A stretch of DNA of 64,000 nucleotides, taken from positions 1,785,066 to 1,849,065 of the forward strand of contig NZ_FUEZ01000004.1 in NCBI RefSeq assembly GCF_900157365.1, in the 5' to 3' direction. Each line of letters starts with the position of its first letter. Positions within the stretch are counted from its first letter, which is position 1. Shown here in pieces: positions 25,620-33,758 of the stretch. Source of the DNA: Mycobacterium numidiamassiliense. Lineage in GTDB: Bacteria > Actinomycetota > Actinomycetes > Mycobacteriales > Mycobacteriaceae. The position numbers were made by a program, and so were the translations under genes. Under the pieces are notes generated by a model, which saw only the letters and a list, made by a program, of their open reading frames with translations, ran no database searches and was not told the origin of the DNA.

Positions 25620-26771
25620 TCATTTGCAATTCTGCGACGATGTGAGGCATTCGTGTGCGAGCACGACCAGCCGAGTCATGCTTTTGTTGGGGTCTTTTTG
25701 CCAGTTGCCGATGATCTTAGCGACCATTGAGTCATAGGTATTCTGCTGCCCTTGCGTCAAACCCCAGTAACGTAGGTTGAGCCCGCCGATTTGCTGCGCG
25801 GCCAGGTGCTGCATCACGTAGATGACTTTGTCGTCGTTGTTGAAGTCTCCGGTACCGATGGGGCCTGTGTTGATTATGGTGTTGGGTTTCGCGTCTTTGG
25901 CCACCGCGTAGGCGGCAACGAACGTGTTGAATAGGTCGTCGAGCGTGTCGAGCTCGGTTTGCTGCGCCGTTGTGATCTTTTCCACCGCGACGGCCAGCAC
26001 GTTCAATTCCTGGTTAGGTTTTTGGGGGTAGAGAAGCTTTTTGACCTCGTCCAACGACTTGGACTCCCACCCGCTCCCATAAAGCTGTTTATCGAGCTCG
26101 ATCGCGCGGTGGACCTTCGTGAGGACCAAAGGTGTCGGATTGCTCCCCAACGGGCCCGGTTTGCCGTGATCGCGGGTCGTGTATCCAATAGCGGCCGCAT
26201 CCGCGAGCTGAGGCATTGACAGAGCCATGGTCTCTTCTTGGACCATCCCATCGCCGAAGACACCGCCGCCCAGGTCATGGTTAGCGAAATCGACCCAAAT
26301 CTCGTCGGTTGGCTTGTAGTCATAGAGACCCTGAGGCTCGGCCGTCACGGTAACGTTATTGTTTTTGAAGTTATCGGGGAAATACTTCGGGAAATACTTG
26401 GGGTCAGATGGCTTTTTTGAAGTGTCGAACTGATAGTTTTCTGGGTGTGCCAGCCCCACCACGGCTGTTTCGCTCTTCCAAGGCGCTGGTGGCAAATTGT
26501 CGAAAGCAGCCTTAAGGATAGAGGCCTTCTTAGCGTGTAGCTTATGCGGTGAGGGGTCCTTCGCTGCCTCTTCGTCAAGTTTCTTGATCTCATCCGTCAG
26601 CGGTGTCGGAAACGGGATGGTGACCGCGGCGGTAGCTGCCGATTCGGCAGCTGGGTCTGCCAACGAGAAGCCAATCGGTGCGAAGCACGTCACCGCGGCG
26701 AGCACCACGACTCCCGATCCAAGCGCCAACGCTGATCTAAGAAAACGTCGACAGGACTTTGGCGACTCCAT
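25620..26771 (-). CDS. Exported protein with poly(ADP-ribose) glycohydrolase (PARG) signature
   Basis: PARG enzymes cut the ribose-ribose bond of poly(ADP-ribose). The 383-residue product contains the PARG macrodomain signature: DFANHDLGGG (161-170) followed by GDGMVQEE (173-180), with the catalytic glutamate pair Glu179-Glu180, and the downstream NTGPIGTGDFNNDDK (301-315), equivalent to the TGNWGCGAFGGD region, then AAQQIGGLNLRYWG. The N-terminus (KSCRRFLRSALALGSG...LAAVTCFAP) is a twin-basic signal peptide with cleavage likely near residue 38, so the enzyme should be exported. The ATG at 26771 has AAGGAG five bases upstream. The gene is much richer in A/T than its neighbours (bases 26341-26400 are about 42% G+C), a sign of transfer. 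The target, host or bacterial, is unknown. No neighbouring gene explains it. Confidence 0.78.
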   Translation of the reverse strand: MESPKSCRRFLRSALALGSGVVVLAAVTCFAPIGFSLADPAAESAATAAVTIPFPTPLTDEIKKLDEEAAKDPSPHKLHAKKASILKAAFDNLPPAPWKSETAVVGLAHPENYQFDTSKKPSDPKYFPKYFPDNFKNNNVTVTAEPQGLYDYKPTDEIWVDFANHDLGGGVFGDGMVQEETMALSMPQLADAAAIGYTTRDHGKPGPLGSNPTPLVLTKVHRAIELDKQLYGSGWESKSLDEVKKLLYPQKPNQELNVLAVAVEKITTAQQTELDTLDDLFNTFVAAYAVAKDAKPNTIINTGPIGTGDFNNDDKVIYVMQHLAAQQIGGLNLRYWGLTQGQQNTYDSMVAKIIGNWQKDPNKSMTRLVVLAHECLTSSQNCK

Positions 26772-27114
26772 TACTACTCCTTGATCGTCGGACGCAGCCA
26801 CCTGTTTGACCACGTCGAGAGCGTACGCGCGCGTCGCCAAGCCCAGGCTGGTTTTGAGGATTGCGACAATGGCGGTTTGGGAGCGACATATCATTACCGG
26901 GGAATGTCGCTTGAATTTTGCCCTTCTCAACCAGCCCAACACGTTTTGTATGTTGATCGCGGGTTGAGCCCGAGTGGTTTTCCGCGCAGGTCCTTTCCGC
27001 TCCCATCGGTCAACTCCACGAGTTCGCTAATGTTTGTCGGCATCCAGGTCGTGACAGTTCAAGACGCCCATGTCCGTACTCCGGGACACCACCCCCGCTT
27101 CCGGGCCGCCCAAC
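26772..27114. other. Intergenic region, no gene recognised
   Basis: Between the PARG-like gene and the thiolase promoter repeats there are about 340 bases of intermediate base composition. Short frames exist on both strands but none has a convincing start, codon pattern or family resemblance. It may be the boundary of the transferred segment. Confidence 0.5.
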
Positions 27115-27157
27115 GCGCTGGTTGACAATCGTCTGAGCGCGTTGGTTGACAACCGTC
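27115..27157. promoter_or_regulatory. Tandem 19-bp direct repeats upstream of the thiolase operon
   Basis: GCGCTGGTTGACAATCGTC (27115-27133) recurs at 27139-27157 as GCGTTGGTTGACAACCGTC, 17 of 19 identical, 24 bases apart. The second copy contains the palindrome GGTTGACAACC. The thiolase ATG is 32 bases downstream and has AAAGGAG. A regulator binding two helical-phase-like sites is likely. Confidence 0.6.
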
Positions 27158-27188
27158 AAAGAATCACACGGTCAAAGGAGACATCACC

Positions 27189-28337
27189 ATGGCTGAAGCA
27201 GTCATCGTCGAGGCAGTGCGCTCACCGGTGGGCAAGCGCAATGGCGGGCTGTCGGGAGTGCACCCGGCCGAACTGTCTGCGCAGGTACTCAACGGATTGG
27301 TCGAGAAGGCCGGCGTCGATCCGGAACTCGTCGACGACGTCATCTGGGGATGCGTGATGCAGGCCGGCGAACAAGCCCTCGACATCGGCCGCACCGCGCT
27401 GTTGACCGCCGGCTGGCCAGAGACCGTGCCCGGCGTGACCGTCGACCGCCAGTGCGGATCCAGCCAGCAGTCCATCCATTTCGCCGCGGCCGGTGTGATC
27501 GCCGGGCACTACGACGTCGTCGTCGCCGGCGGCGTCGAGTCGATGTCGCGCACCCCGATGGGGGCATCGCTGGCCAACGGCGGGCGGCCCTACCCCGAGC
27601 GCTTCCTGTCGCGCTACGAAGGTCGGATCCCCAACCAGGGTCTCGGCGCCGAAATGATCGCCGAGCAGTGGGGACTCGACCGCGTCGCGCTCGACGAATT
27701 CTCCCTCGCATCCCACGAAAAGGCCGCCGCGGCACAGGATTCCGGTGCGTTCGACGACCAGATCGTGGGTATCAAGGACCAGGACGGAAACGCGGTCCTC
27801 AAGGACGAAGGCATCCGCCGCGGCACGCCGATGGAAAAGATGGCGTCGCTGAAGCCCGCCTTCAAGGAAGACGGCGTGATCCACGCCGGTAACTCCTCGC
27901 AGATCTCCGACGGTTCGGCCGCGCTGCTGTTCATGTCGGCGGAGAAGGCTAAGTCGTTGGGGCTCAAGCCAATCGCCAAGGTACACACCGCGACGCTGGC
28001 CGGAGCCGACCCGGTGATCATGCTGACCGCGCCCATCCCGGCCACCCAAAAGGTGCTGAAGCGCTCCGGGCTGAGCATCGGCGACATCGGGGCGTACGAA
28101 GTCAACGAGGCGTTCGCGCCGGTCCCACTGGCCTGGCTCAAGGACATCGGTGCCGACGAGAACAAGCTCAACCCCAACGGCGGTGCGATCGCGCTGGGCC
28201 ACCCGCTCGGCGGTTCGGGGGCGCGGATCATGACCACGCTGCTCTACCACATGCGGGACAAGGGAATTCGCTACGGCCTGCAGACGATGTGCGAGGGCGG
28301 CGGTCAGGCGAACGCGACCATCGTCGAGCTCCTGTGA
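27189..28337 (+). CDS. Acetyl-CoA C-acyltransferase (thiolase, FadA family)
   Basis: A 382-residue thiolase that cleaves a 3-ketoacyl-CoA with CoA. Catalytic residues are all present: nucleophilic Cys89 in DRQCGSSQQ, the NEAFAPVPLAW segment, His in GHPLGGSG, and the second Cys in CEGGGQAN. The form with DRQCGSSQQ and VNEAFAPVPLAW is closer to the FadA5/FadA6 group than to the classical FadA2. The GTG of the following enoyl-CoA hydratase overlaps its stop (GTGA), so the two are coupled. In M. tuberculosis only a short acetyltransferase fragment (Rv1135A) is annotated in the corresponding interval. Confidence 0.93.
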   Translation: MAEAVIVEAVRSPVGKRNGGLSGVHPAELSAQVLNGLVEKAGVDPELVDDVIWGCVMQAGEQALDIGRTALLTAGWPETVPGVTVDRQCGSSQQSIHFAAAGVIAGHYDVVVAGGVESMSRTPMGASLANGGRPYPERFLSRYEGRIPNQGLGAEMIAEQWGLDRVALDEFSLASHEKAAAAQDSGAFDDQIVGIKDQDGNAVLKDEGIRRGTPMEKMASLKPAFKEDGVIHAGNSSQISDGSAALLFMSAEKAKSLGLKPIAKVHTATLAGADPVIMLTAPIPATQKVLKRSGLSIGDIGAYEVNEAFAPVPLAWLKDIGADENKLNPNGGAIALGHPLGGSGARIMTTLLYHMRDKGIRYGLQTMCEGGGQANATIVELL

Positions 28338-29134
28338 CCGATCCCGGCACGCAGCCGGCGGTGCTGGTCGGCCGCTCCGGCGACGTCTTGATCATCACGA
28401 TCAACAGGCCGGAGGCGCGCAACGCGATCAACGCTGCCGTCAGCATCGGCGTGGGCGAAGCGCTGGAAGAGGCGCAGAACGATCCCGCCGTGCGAGCGGT
28501 GGTGATCACCGGTGCCGGCGAGAAATCGTTTTGCGCCGGAGCCGATCTCAAAGCGATCTCGCGCCGGGAGAACATCTACCACCCCGACCACGCGGAGTGG
28601 GGCTTCGCCGGATACGTCCACCACTTCATCGACAAGCCGACCATCGCCGCGGTCAACGGCACGGCACTGGGTGGCGGGACCGAGCTCGCGCTGGCCAGTG
28701 ATCTAGTGGTGGCCGACGAGCTCGCCAAGTTCGGCCTGCCGGAGGTCAAGCGCGGTCTGATCGCCGCCGCCGGCGGGGTCTTCCGGATCATGGATCAGCT
28801 GCCACGCAAGGTGGCGATGGAGCTGCTGTTGACCGGCGAACCACTCACCGCCTCCGACGCCTGGGAGTGGGGCCTGGTCAACCAGGTCGTCAAGGAGGGC
28901 TCGGTGCTGGATGCGGCCCTGGCCCTGGCGGCGCGGGTCACCGTGAACGCGCCGCTGTCGGTGCAGGCCAGCAAGCGCGTCGCCTACGGCGTCGACGACG
29001 GCGTCATCGTCGGCGACGAGCCGGGCTGGGACCGCACGACGCGCGAGATGCAGACCCTGATCAGGTCCGAGGACGCCAAGGAAGGCCCGTTGGCGTTCGC
29101 GGAGAAACGCGAACCGGTCTGGCAGGCGCGCTGA
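28334..29134 (+). CDS. Enoyl-CoA hydratase
   Basis: The 266-residue crotonase-fold enzyme hydrates trans-2-enoyl-CoA. Oxyanion-hole sequences are CAGADLKAI and TALGGGTE; both catalytic glutamates appear to be present, one in GGGTELALAS and one in LPEVKRG. The start is a GTG that overlaps the thiolase stop; the longer frame from 28289 lies inside the thiolase. Thiolase and hydratase together give two steps of one beta-oxidation cycle. The acyl-CoA dehydrogenase and hydroxyacyl dehydrogenase could come from the island at 20-23 kb, though no operator-like motif of that island is seen here. Confidence 0.9.
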   Translation: MTDPGTQPAVLVGRSGDVLIITINRPEARNAINAAVSIGVGEALEEAQNDPAVRAVVITGAGEKSFCAGADLKAISRRENIYHPDHAEWGFAGYVHHFIDKPTIAAVNGTALGGGTELALASDLVVADELAKFGLPEVKRGLIAAAGGVFRIMDQLPRKVAMELLLTGEPLTASDAWEWGLVNQVVKEGSVLDAALALAARVTVNAPLSVQASKRVAYGVDDGVIVGDEPGWDRTTREMQTLIRSEDAKEGPLAFAEKREPVWQAR

Positions 29135-29141
29135 GCGGCCG

Positions 29142-30158
29142 CTAGCCCGCCAGGGCGTTGACCCCGAGCCGAAACGCCGAGGGCAGCAGCTGGCCGGCGG
29201 GCACAATCGCGCGGCGCAGCGGGCGCGGCGCGCTGGCCAACACCAGCGCCCGGGTGAGCAGCCGGTAATTGCGGGTGATTCGATGCCACGCCGCCTCGTA
29301 TGACGCCGGGGCATCGTCGGCGATGGCGTTGACCAATGCGCCCGCTTGCTTGACCGCGAGGCTGATGCCTTCGCCGGTAAGCGCGTCTTCATAGCCCGCC
29401 GCGTCGCCCACCAACAGCACCCGCCCCGCGACCCGGCGGGAAACCACCTGCCGCAGGGGGCCGCAGCCGCGCGCCGGGCCGTGCTCGGCAGTGCCCAGTT
29501 GCCGGACCAGCCACGGGAACCAGGCCAGGTCGGGTCGTCCGCGAGACAGGATCGCCACGCCGACCAGATCCGGCTCCACCGGCGTCACGTATGCCTCACC
29601 CCACCGCGACCAATGCACCTCGACGAACTCCGACCACGCGGGCACCTTGAAATGCCGGCGCACGCCGTAGCGCCGCGGTTTTCCGGCGGTGGCCGTGATC
29701 CCGACGGCGCGCCGCACCGTCGAATGCAGACCGTCGGCCCCGACCAGCCACTTCGCGCGCACGCCGGCGGCCGTCACCGAGTGCGCGTCCTGCTCGATGG
29801 TGGTCACTCGTGTCTGGATCCATTCGGTGTCTTGCTCCTTGGCCCGCGCCGCCAGCGCGGCGTGCAACGTGGTGCGTCGCACGCCGCGGCCCGCCCCGCC
29901 GCGAAACCGCGCCTCGGCGCGGTGACACTCGCTGACGTAGGCGATCCCGTGGAAGGGCATGCCGACGGGGTCCACACCGAGCGAGGCCAATTCGGCGAGT
30001 CCGCCCGGCATCAGACCTTCGCCGCACGCCTTGTCGATGGGGCCCTCGCGTTGCTCGGCAACGATGACCGAAAGTCCAAGGCGCCGAGCGTGTAATGCCG
30101 TGGCGAGTCCTCCCGGGCCGCCGCCGACGATCAACAGGTCGGTGTCGAAATTCGTCAC
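29142..30158 (-). CDS. FAD-dependent oxidoreductase (geranylgeranyl-reductase-like, Rv1138c type)
   Basis: A 338-residue flavoprotein with the FAD motif LIVGGGPGGLATALHARRLG near the start, KACGEGLMP, a middle DG motif (VGADGLHSTVRRA) and the second FAD motif VLLVGDAAGYEDALTGEG. This is the pattern of the PHBH/geranylgeranyl reductase group. The GTG at 30158 overlaps the stop of the isoprenylcysteine-methyltransferase-like gene (GTGA), and both lengths equal those of Rv1138c and Rv1139c. With the type III polyketide synthase it forms a three-gene unit; similar sets in mycobacteria are reported to make polyketide quinones, where this enzyme would hydroxylate the ring. Confidence 0.86.
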   Translation of the reverse strand: MTNFDTDLLIVGGGPGGLATALHARRLGLSVIVAEQREGPIDKACGEGLMPGGLAELASLGVDPVGMPFHGIAYVSECHRAEARFRGGAGRGVRRTTLHAALAARAKEQDTEWIQTRVTTIEQDAHSVTAAGVRAKWLVGADGLHSTVRRAVGITATAGKPRRYGVRRHFKVPAWSEFVEVHWSRWGEAYVTPVEPDLVGVAILSRGRPDLAWFPWLVRQLGTAEHGPARGCGPLRQVVSRRVAGRVLLVGDAAGYEDALTGEGISLAVKQAGALVNAIADDAPASYEAAWHRITRNYRLLTRALVLASAPRPLRRAIVPAGQLLPSAFRLGVNALAG

Positions 30159-30655
30159 GTGTAGCCCAGTGCCGAATTCTCGACCCGGATGCGCACGCTG
30201 AGCAGGATCGCGTTGGCCAGCGTGAAAATCCCCGCGGTCAGCCATGCGGTGTGGATCAGCGGCAGCGCGATCCCTTCAGCCACCACGGCAACATAATTCG
30301 GGTGGTGCAGCCACCGGTAGGGGCCAGCGCGCACCAACGGCTCCTGTGGCAAGACGATCACCCTGGTGTTCCAGCGGCGACCTAGCGTCGTGATGCACCA
30401 CCAGCGCAGCACCTGGCTGGCCGCCGCCACCGCCAGCATCGGCCAGCCCAACCATGGGAGGAACGGCCGGTGCAACGCCCACGGCTCGACGACGCAGCCG
30501 ACCAGCAACGCGGTGTGGATGATCACCATCACCACGTAGTGCGGCCGGCCAAACTCCTTGGCGCCCTGAGTAAAAGACCACTGGGCGTTGCGATTCGACA
30601 GCACCAGCTCGACGACGCGTTCGATCCCGACCGCGAGGATCAGCAGGTAGTACAT
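30155..30655 (-). CDS. Isoprenylcysteine methyltransferase-like integral membrane methyltransferase (Rv1139c type)
   Basis: The 166-residue protein has four to five hydrophobic helices and the C-terminal signature of the ICMT/phospholipid methyltransferase family: GPYRWLHHPNYVAV, where His and the neighbouring residues bind S-adenosylmethionine, and a Glu at the following helix. It is expected to methylate a lipid-soluble substrate in the membrane. It lies 24 bases after the polyketide synthase stop and is coupled to the downstream oxidoreductase, so it probably O-methylates the polyketide product. The start is the ATG at 30655. Confidence 0.87.
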   Translation of the reverse strand: MYYLLILAVGIERVVELVLSNRNAQWSFTQGAKEFGRPHYVVMVIIHTALLVGCVVEPWALHRPFLPWLGWPMLAVAAASQVLRWWCITTLGRRWNTRVIVLPQEPLVRAGPYRWLHHPNYVAVVAEGIALPLIHTAWLTAGIFTLANAILLSVRIRVENSALGYT

Positions 30656-30679
30656 GTCCCTACTCTCTCGTGAATCGCG

Positions 30680-31759
30680 CTACCAGGCCAGCAGAACGAG
30701 CTCGGAGCAAAAAGCCGGGCCCATAGCGATCATCAGTCCCATCGAACCAGTAGGCGGCGGATCGGCCAAATTGGCGCGGAGCACATCCAGCACCGACACC
30801 GAGGACAAGTTGCCGTTGTTGCGCAATGAATTTCGGGTGTGGTCAAGTGCGCCGTCGGGAAGGTCTAACACTTCCTCCACCGTCTCGATCACCTTCGGCC
30901 CGCCCGGGTGGCAGACCCAGGTGGACACGTCGCCCGGCGTCAGACCGTGGTCAGCGAGGAAATGGCGAACGTCTTCGCCCAGATATTTCTCGGTGACGGT
31001 CGCGACGTCGGCCGACAACACAATCCGGAAGCCGTCGGTGCCGATCTTCCAGCCCATGACCTCTTCGGTGTCGGGGTAGATCCGGCTTCGGCTGGCCAGC
31101 ACCCTGGGGCCGGTACGTTCGGCGCCGGCCGCCCGCTTGGCGCCCTTCGCGATGACAGCGCCCGCGCCATCACCAAAAAGGCTGGTAGCGACCAGATTGG
31201 CCACCGAATTGTCATTACGCTGAATGGTCAGTGAGCACAGTTCGACCGCCAGCAGCGCCGCCACCTGGTCAGGAAACCCGCGCAGGTAGTCGTGCATGCG
31301 GGCCGTGCCGGCCGCGCCGGCCACACAGCCCAGGCCGAACAGCGGGACGCGCTTGACGTCCTGGCGCAGCCCCACCCGGGTGGCCAACCGCGCCTCCAGT
31401 GTCGGCACCGCCAGCCCGGTCACCGTCGTCGAAAAGACGATGTCGACCTCCGGCGCCTTGACCTTCGCCTCATCGAGCGCCGCGAGAAACGCCTGCTCAG
31501 CCAGATCGAGGGCGATGTCGACGTAGGCATCGTTTGCCTCGGTGAAGCCGCTCAGCTCGCGGTACCGGGACAGCGGCAGTGCGGTGTTGCGGTACTCGAC
31601 GCCGCTGCTCAGCGCGAACCGCCGAAATTCCGGGCCGGCGAAGTCGGTCAGCGCGCCGATCGCTTCGTCCTGCGTGTAACGGTTTGGCGGAAACTTCACC
31701 GCAACTGCGGCTACGGACGGATCTGCATAGGTCGTCGTGGTTGTGGAAAGTACGTGCAC
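30680..31759 (-). CDS. Type III polyketide synthase (chalcone-synthase family)
   Basis: The 359-residue enzyme builds a polyketide from an acyl-CoA starter and malonyl-CoA units. The catalytic triad is complete: Cys145 in LFGLGCVAGA, His284 in CHPGGPK and Asn317 in RNNGNLSS. It is related to mycobacterial Pks10, Pks11 and Pks18, which accept long-chain starters. The start is a GTG at 31759 with GAGGGGG seven bases upstream. It heads an operon with a membrane methyltransferase and an FAD oxidoreductase. Synthases with such partners are described as making methylated alkyl-quinone electron carriers in mycobacteria; assigning that product here is inference. Confidence 0.9.
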   Translation of the reverse strand: MHVLSTTTTTYADPSVAAVAVKFPPNRYTQDEAIGALTDFAGPEFRRFALSSGVEYRNTALPLSRYRELSGFTEANDAYVDIALDLAEQAFLAALDEAKVKAPEVDIVFSTTVTGLAVPTLEARLATRVGLRQDVKRVPLFGLGCVAGAAGTARMHDYLRGFPDQVAALLAVELCSLTIQRNDNSVANLVATSLFGDGAGAVIAKGAKRAAGAERTGPRVLASRSRIYPDTEEVMGWKIGTDGFRIVLSADVATVTEKYLGEDVRHFLADHGLTPGDVSTWVCHPGGPKVIETVEEVLDLPDGALDHTRNSLRNNGNLSSVSVLDVLRANLADPPPTGSMGLMIAMGPAFCSELVLLAW

Positions 31760-31933
31760 GGAAATGCCCCCTCGGATGGTGCCTACGTACCTGGTTACGG
31801 TGCCGTAGGTAGGTCGGTTCGGACTCGGTCGTTGTGAGCCTGACCACTGGTCATCCGGCCGTGCGCGCGATGTGCCTGCGTGATCCCGTTGCGCGCAGCG
31901 CGCCCCCCGCCCAGGCCGGGTTAGGTTGGAGGT

Positions 31934-33037
31934 ATGCGAATTTTGGTCACCGGCGCCACCGGCTACGTGGGATCGCGGCTGGTTACGGCCCTGCTAGCCG
32001 ACCAGCACCAAGTGATCGCGGCTAGCCGAGACCCGGAGCGTCTCCAGCAATTCGGGTGGTTCAACCAGGTGGTACCGGTGCAGTTGGACGCATCCGATCC
32101 GGCGTCGACGCGAGACGCTTTCGCAGCTGCCGCGGACGCGGTGGGCGGACCGGTAGACGTGGTGTATTACCTGGTCCACGCGATCGGTCAGCGCGATTTC
32201 CGCGAGGCCGATAACGCCGCTGCCGCCATCGTCGCGACCGCTGCCGGGGACGCCGGAGTGCGCCGGATCGTCTACCTGGGTGGTTTCGTGCCCAACGACA
32301 AGACCCTGTCCGAGCACCTGGCCAGCCGGGCCGAGGTTGCCCAGGCCCTGAGCGTCGTGGGGGGGCCGGAGTTGGTGTGGCTGGGCGCGGCGATCATCAT
32401 CGGCGCCGGCTCGACGTCGTTCGAGATGTTGCGTTACGTGGCGGACCGGTTCCCGGTCATCCCGACGCCGCCCCGGTTGGACAACCCGATCGACCCGATC
32501 TCCATCCGCGACGTGCTGCACTATCTCGTCGCGGCGGCAGATCCCGCGCAGGTGCCCGCGGGCGCCTACGACATCCATGGCCCCGACACGACGTCGTACC
32601 GCGGGCTGCTCAAGACGTATGCGCGCGTCGCCGGCAAGCGGCAGGTCATCATCCGGGTGCCCGGATTCCATACCGCGGTGACCGCGCGGGTGCTCGCCTA
32701 CACGTTGCCGGTGCCCTTTGGGCTGGCCGGAGATCTGGTCGACTCGCTGGACCACCCGATGGTGGCCTCGGTCAGCGGGCTGCACGACCTGGTGCCCGAT
32801 CCGCCCGGTGGGCTGCTCGGCGCCCGCGAGGCCATGGCGCTGGCCTTGGCGGGCCGGTCCAACCGGCCGCGGCCGGTCAACGCGTTAGCCGATCCGCATG
32901 ACCTCGCCGATACCGATCCGGAATGGGCGGGGGGTGACGCGCGGCGCGTGCGGCGGTTCGCCCGATCGCTCGGTGGCGGAGGGCGAACCAGACTGCACGC
33001 CCTAGTCGCGCTGACCCTCAAGGCGCTGTGGGTATGA
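31934..33037 (+). CDS. NAD(P)-binding protein, extended atypical SDR
   Basis: A 367-residue protein with the Rossmann motif VTGATGYVGSRLV and the segment VYYLVHAIGQRDF that characterises a group of YesF/NmrA-like nucleoside-diphosphate-sugar-epimerase relatives. The C-terminal third contains NPIDPISIRDVLHYL and DIHGPDTTSY. There is no canonical SDR YxxxK, so catalysis is uncertain. Its last four bases overlap the start of the CPBP protease gene (ATGA). The gene at 33759-34754 on the other strand is a clear paralogue (shared YYLVHSMG/YYLVHAIG, SFEMIRHL/SFEMLRYV, DVLYYL/DVLHYL), so the protease lies between two homologues. Confidence 0.8.
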   Translation: MRILVTGATGYVGSRLVTALLADQHQVIAASRDPERLQQFGWFNQVVPVQLDASDPASTRDAFAAAADAVGGPVDVVYYLVHAIGQRDFREADNAAAAIVATAAGDAGVRRIVYLGGFVPNDKTLSEHLASRAEVAQALSVVGGPELVWLGAAIIIGAGSTSFEMLRYVADRFPVIPTPPRLDNPIDPISIRDVLHYLVAAADPAQVPAGAYDIHGPDTTSYRGLLKTYARVAGKRQVIIRVPGFHTAVTARVLAYTLPVPFGLAGDLVDSLDHPMVASVSGLHDLVPDPPGGLLGAREAMALALAGRSNRPRPVNALADPHDLADTDPEWAGGDARRVRRFARSLGGGGRTRLHALVALTLKALWV

Positions 33038-33756
33038 GCCAGCCCGTGGCCCCCTACCGCACCAGGGTGTATTCCGAGCTGCGCCGTGCGATCACCAATG
33101 TCGCTGTGCCACAACATGAACCACCCGGAGTCCGGCGCCGCCGCCGCTTCGTCGTCGGCGTCACGCTGGTGATCGGCGCAGTGGTGCTTGGTTTTTCGCT
33201 ACGGCGCACGCCGGGGGAGTCGAGCTTCTATTGGCTGACGCTGGCGCTGGCGGCGGTGTGGCTCTGCGGTGCGTTCCTGTCCGGGCCGCTGCATCTGGGC
33301 GGGATCAATTGGCGGGGCCGCAACCAGCGCCCGGTCATCTCCGGGACGGCCGTCGGTCTGCTGATCGGCGGTTGCTTTGTGTTGGGCGGGCTGATCGCCC
33401 GGGAGATTCCGGCCGTCGCGGCCTTGATCGTGCGGGTGCTGCAATTCGAAAGTCAGGGAACGCTGCTCTTCGTCGTGGTGATCACGCTGGTCAACGGGGT
33501 CGCTGAAGAGGTGTTCTTCCGTGGCGCGCTTTATACCGCGCTGGGCCGGTTTCACCCGGTGGCTATCTCGACGGTGTTGTACGCGTGCGTGAGCTTGGCC
33601 AGCGGGAACGCGATGCTTGGATTCGCCGCGATCATCCTCGGGACGGTGTGCGCGTTAGAGCGCCGGGCCAGCGGCGGGGTGCTGGCACCCTTGCTGACTC
33701 ACTTCGCGTGGGGTCTGATCATGGTGCTTGCCCTACCTCCCTTGTTCGGCCTATAG
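33034..33756 (+). CDS. CPBP-family intramembrane metalloprotease (CAAX-protease-like)
   Basis: The 240-residue protein has six to seven hydrophobic helices and the CPBP/Abi signature: the diglutamate motif AEEVFFRG (about residues 153-160), followed by conserved aromatic, Asn and His positions, including LLTHFAWG near the end. The family contains CAAX prenyl endopeptidases and bacterial relatives with roles in membrane-protein processing or bacteriocin self-defence. No substrate is suggested by the neighbours. The ATG at 33034 overlaps the TGA of the upstream gene, so the two are coupled; the GTG at 33028 is an alternative. Confidence 0.86.
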   Translation: MSQPVAPYRTRVYSELRRAITNVAVPQHEPPGVRRRRRFVVGVTLVIGAVVLGFSLRRTPGESSFYWLTLALAAVWLCGAFLSGPLHLGGINWRGRNQRPVISGTAVGLLIGGCFVLGGLIAREIPAVAALIVRVLQFESQGTLLFVVVITLVNGVAEEVFFRGALYTALGRFHPVAISTVLYACVSLASGNAMLGFAAIILGTVCALERRASGGVLAPLLTHFAWGLIMVLALPPLFGL

Positions 33757-33758
33757 AG

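Noticed and set aside
26781..27125. 114-codon plus-strand frame upstream of the thiolase
   Set aside because: No ribosome-binding site, no family resemblance and mixed codon use; treated as intergenic.
31780..31815. CCTAC/GTAGG inverted elements between the polyketide synthase and the NAD-binding protein
   Set aside because: The arms are only five bases and the spacing is wide; too weak to call an operator.
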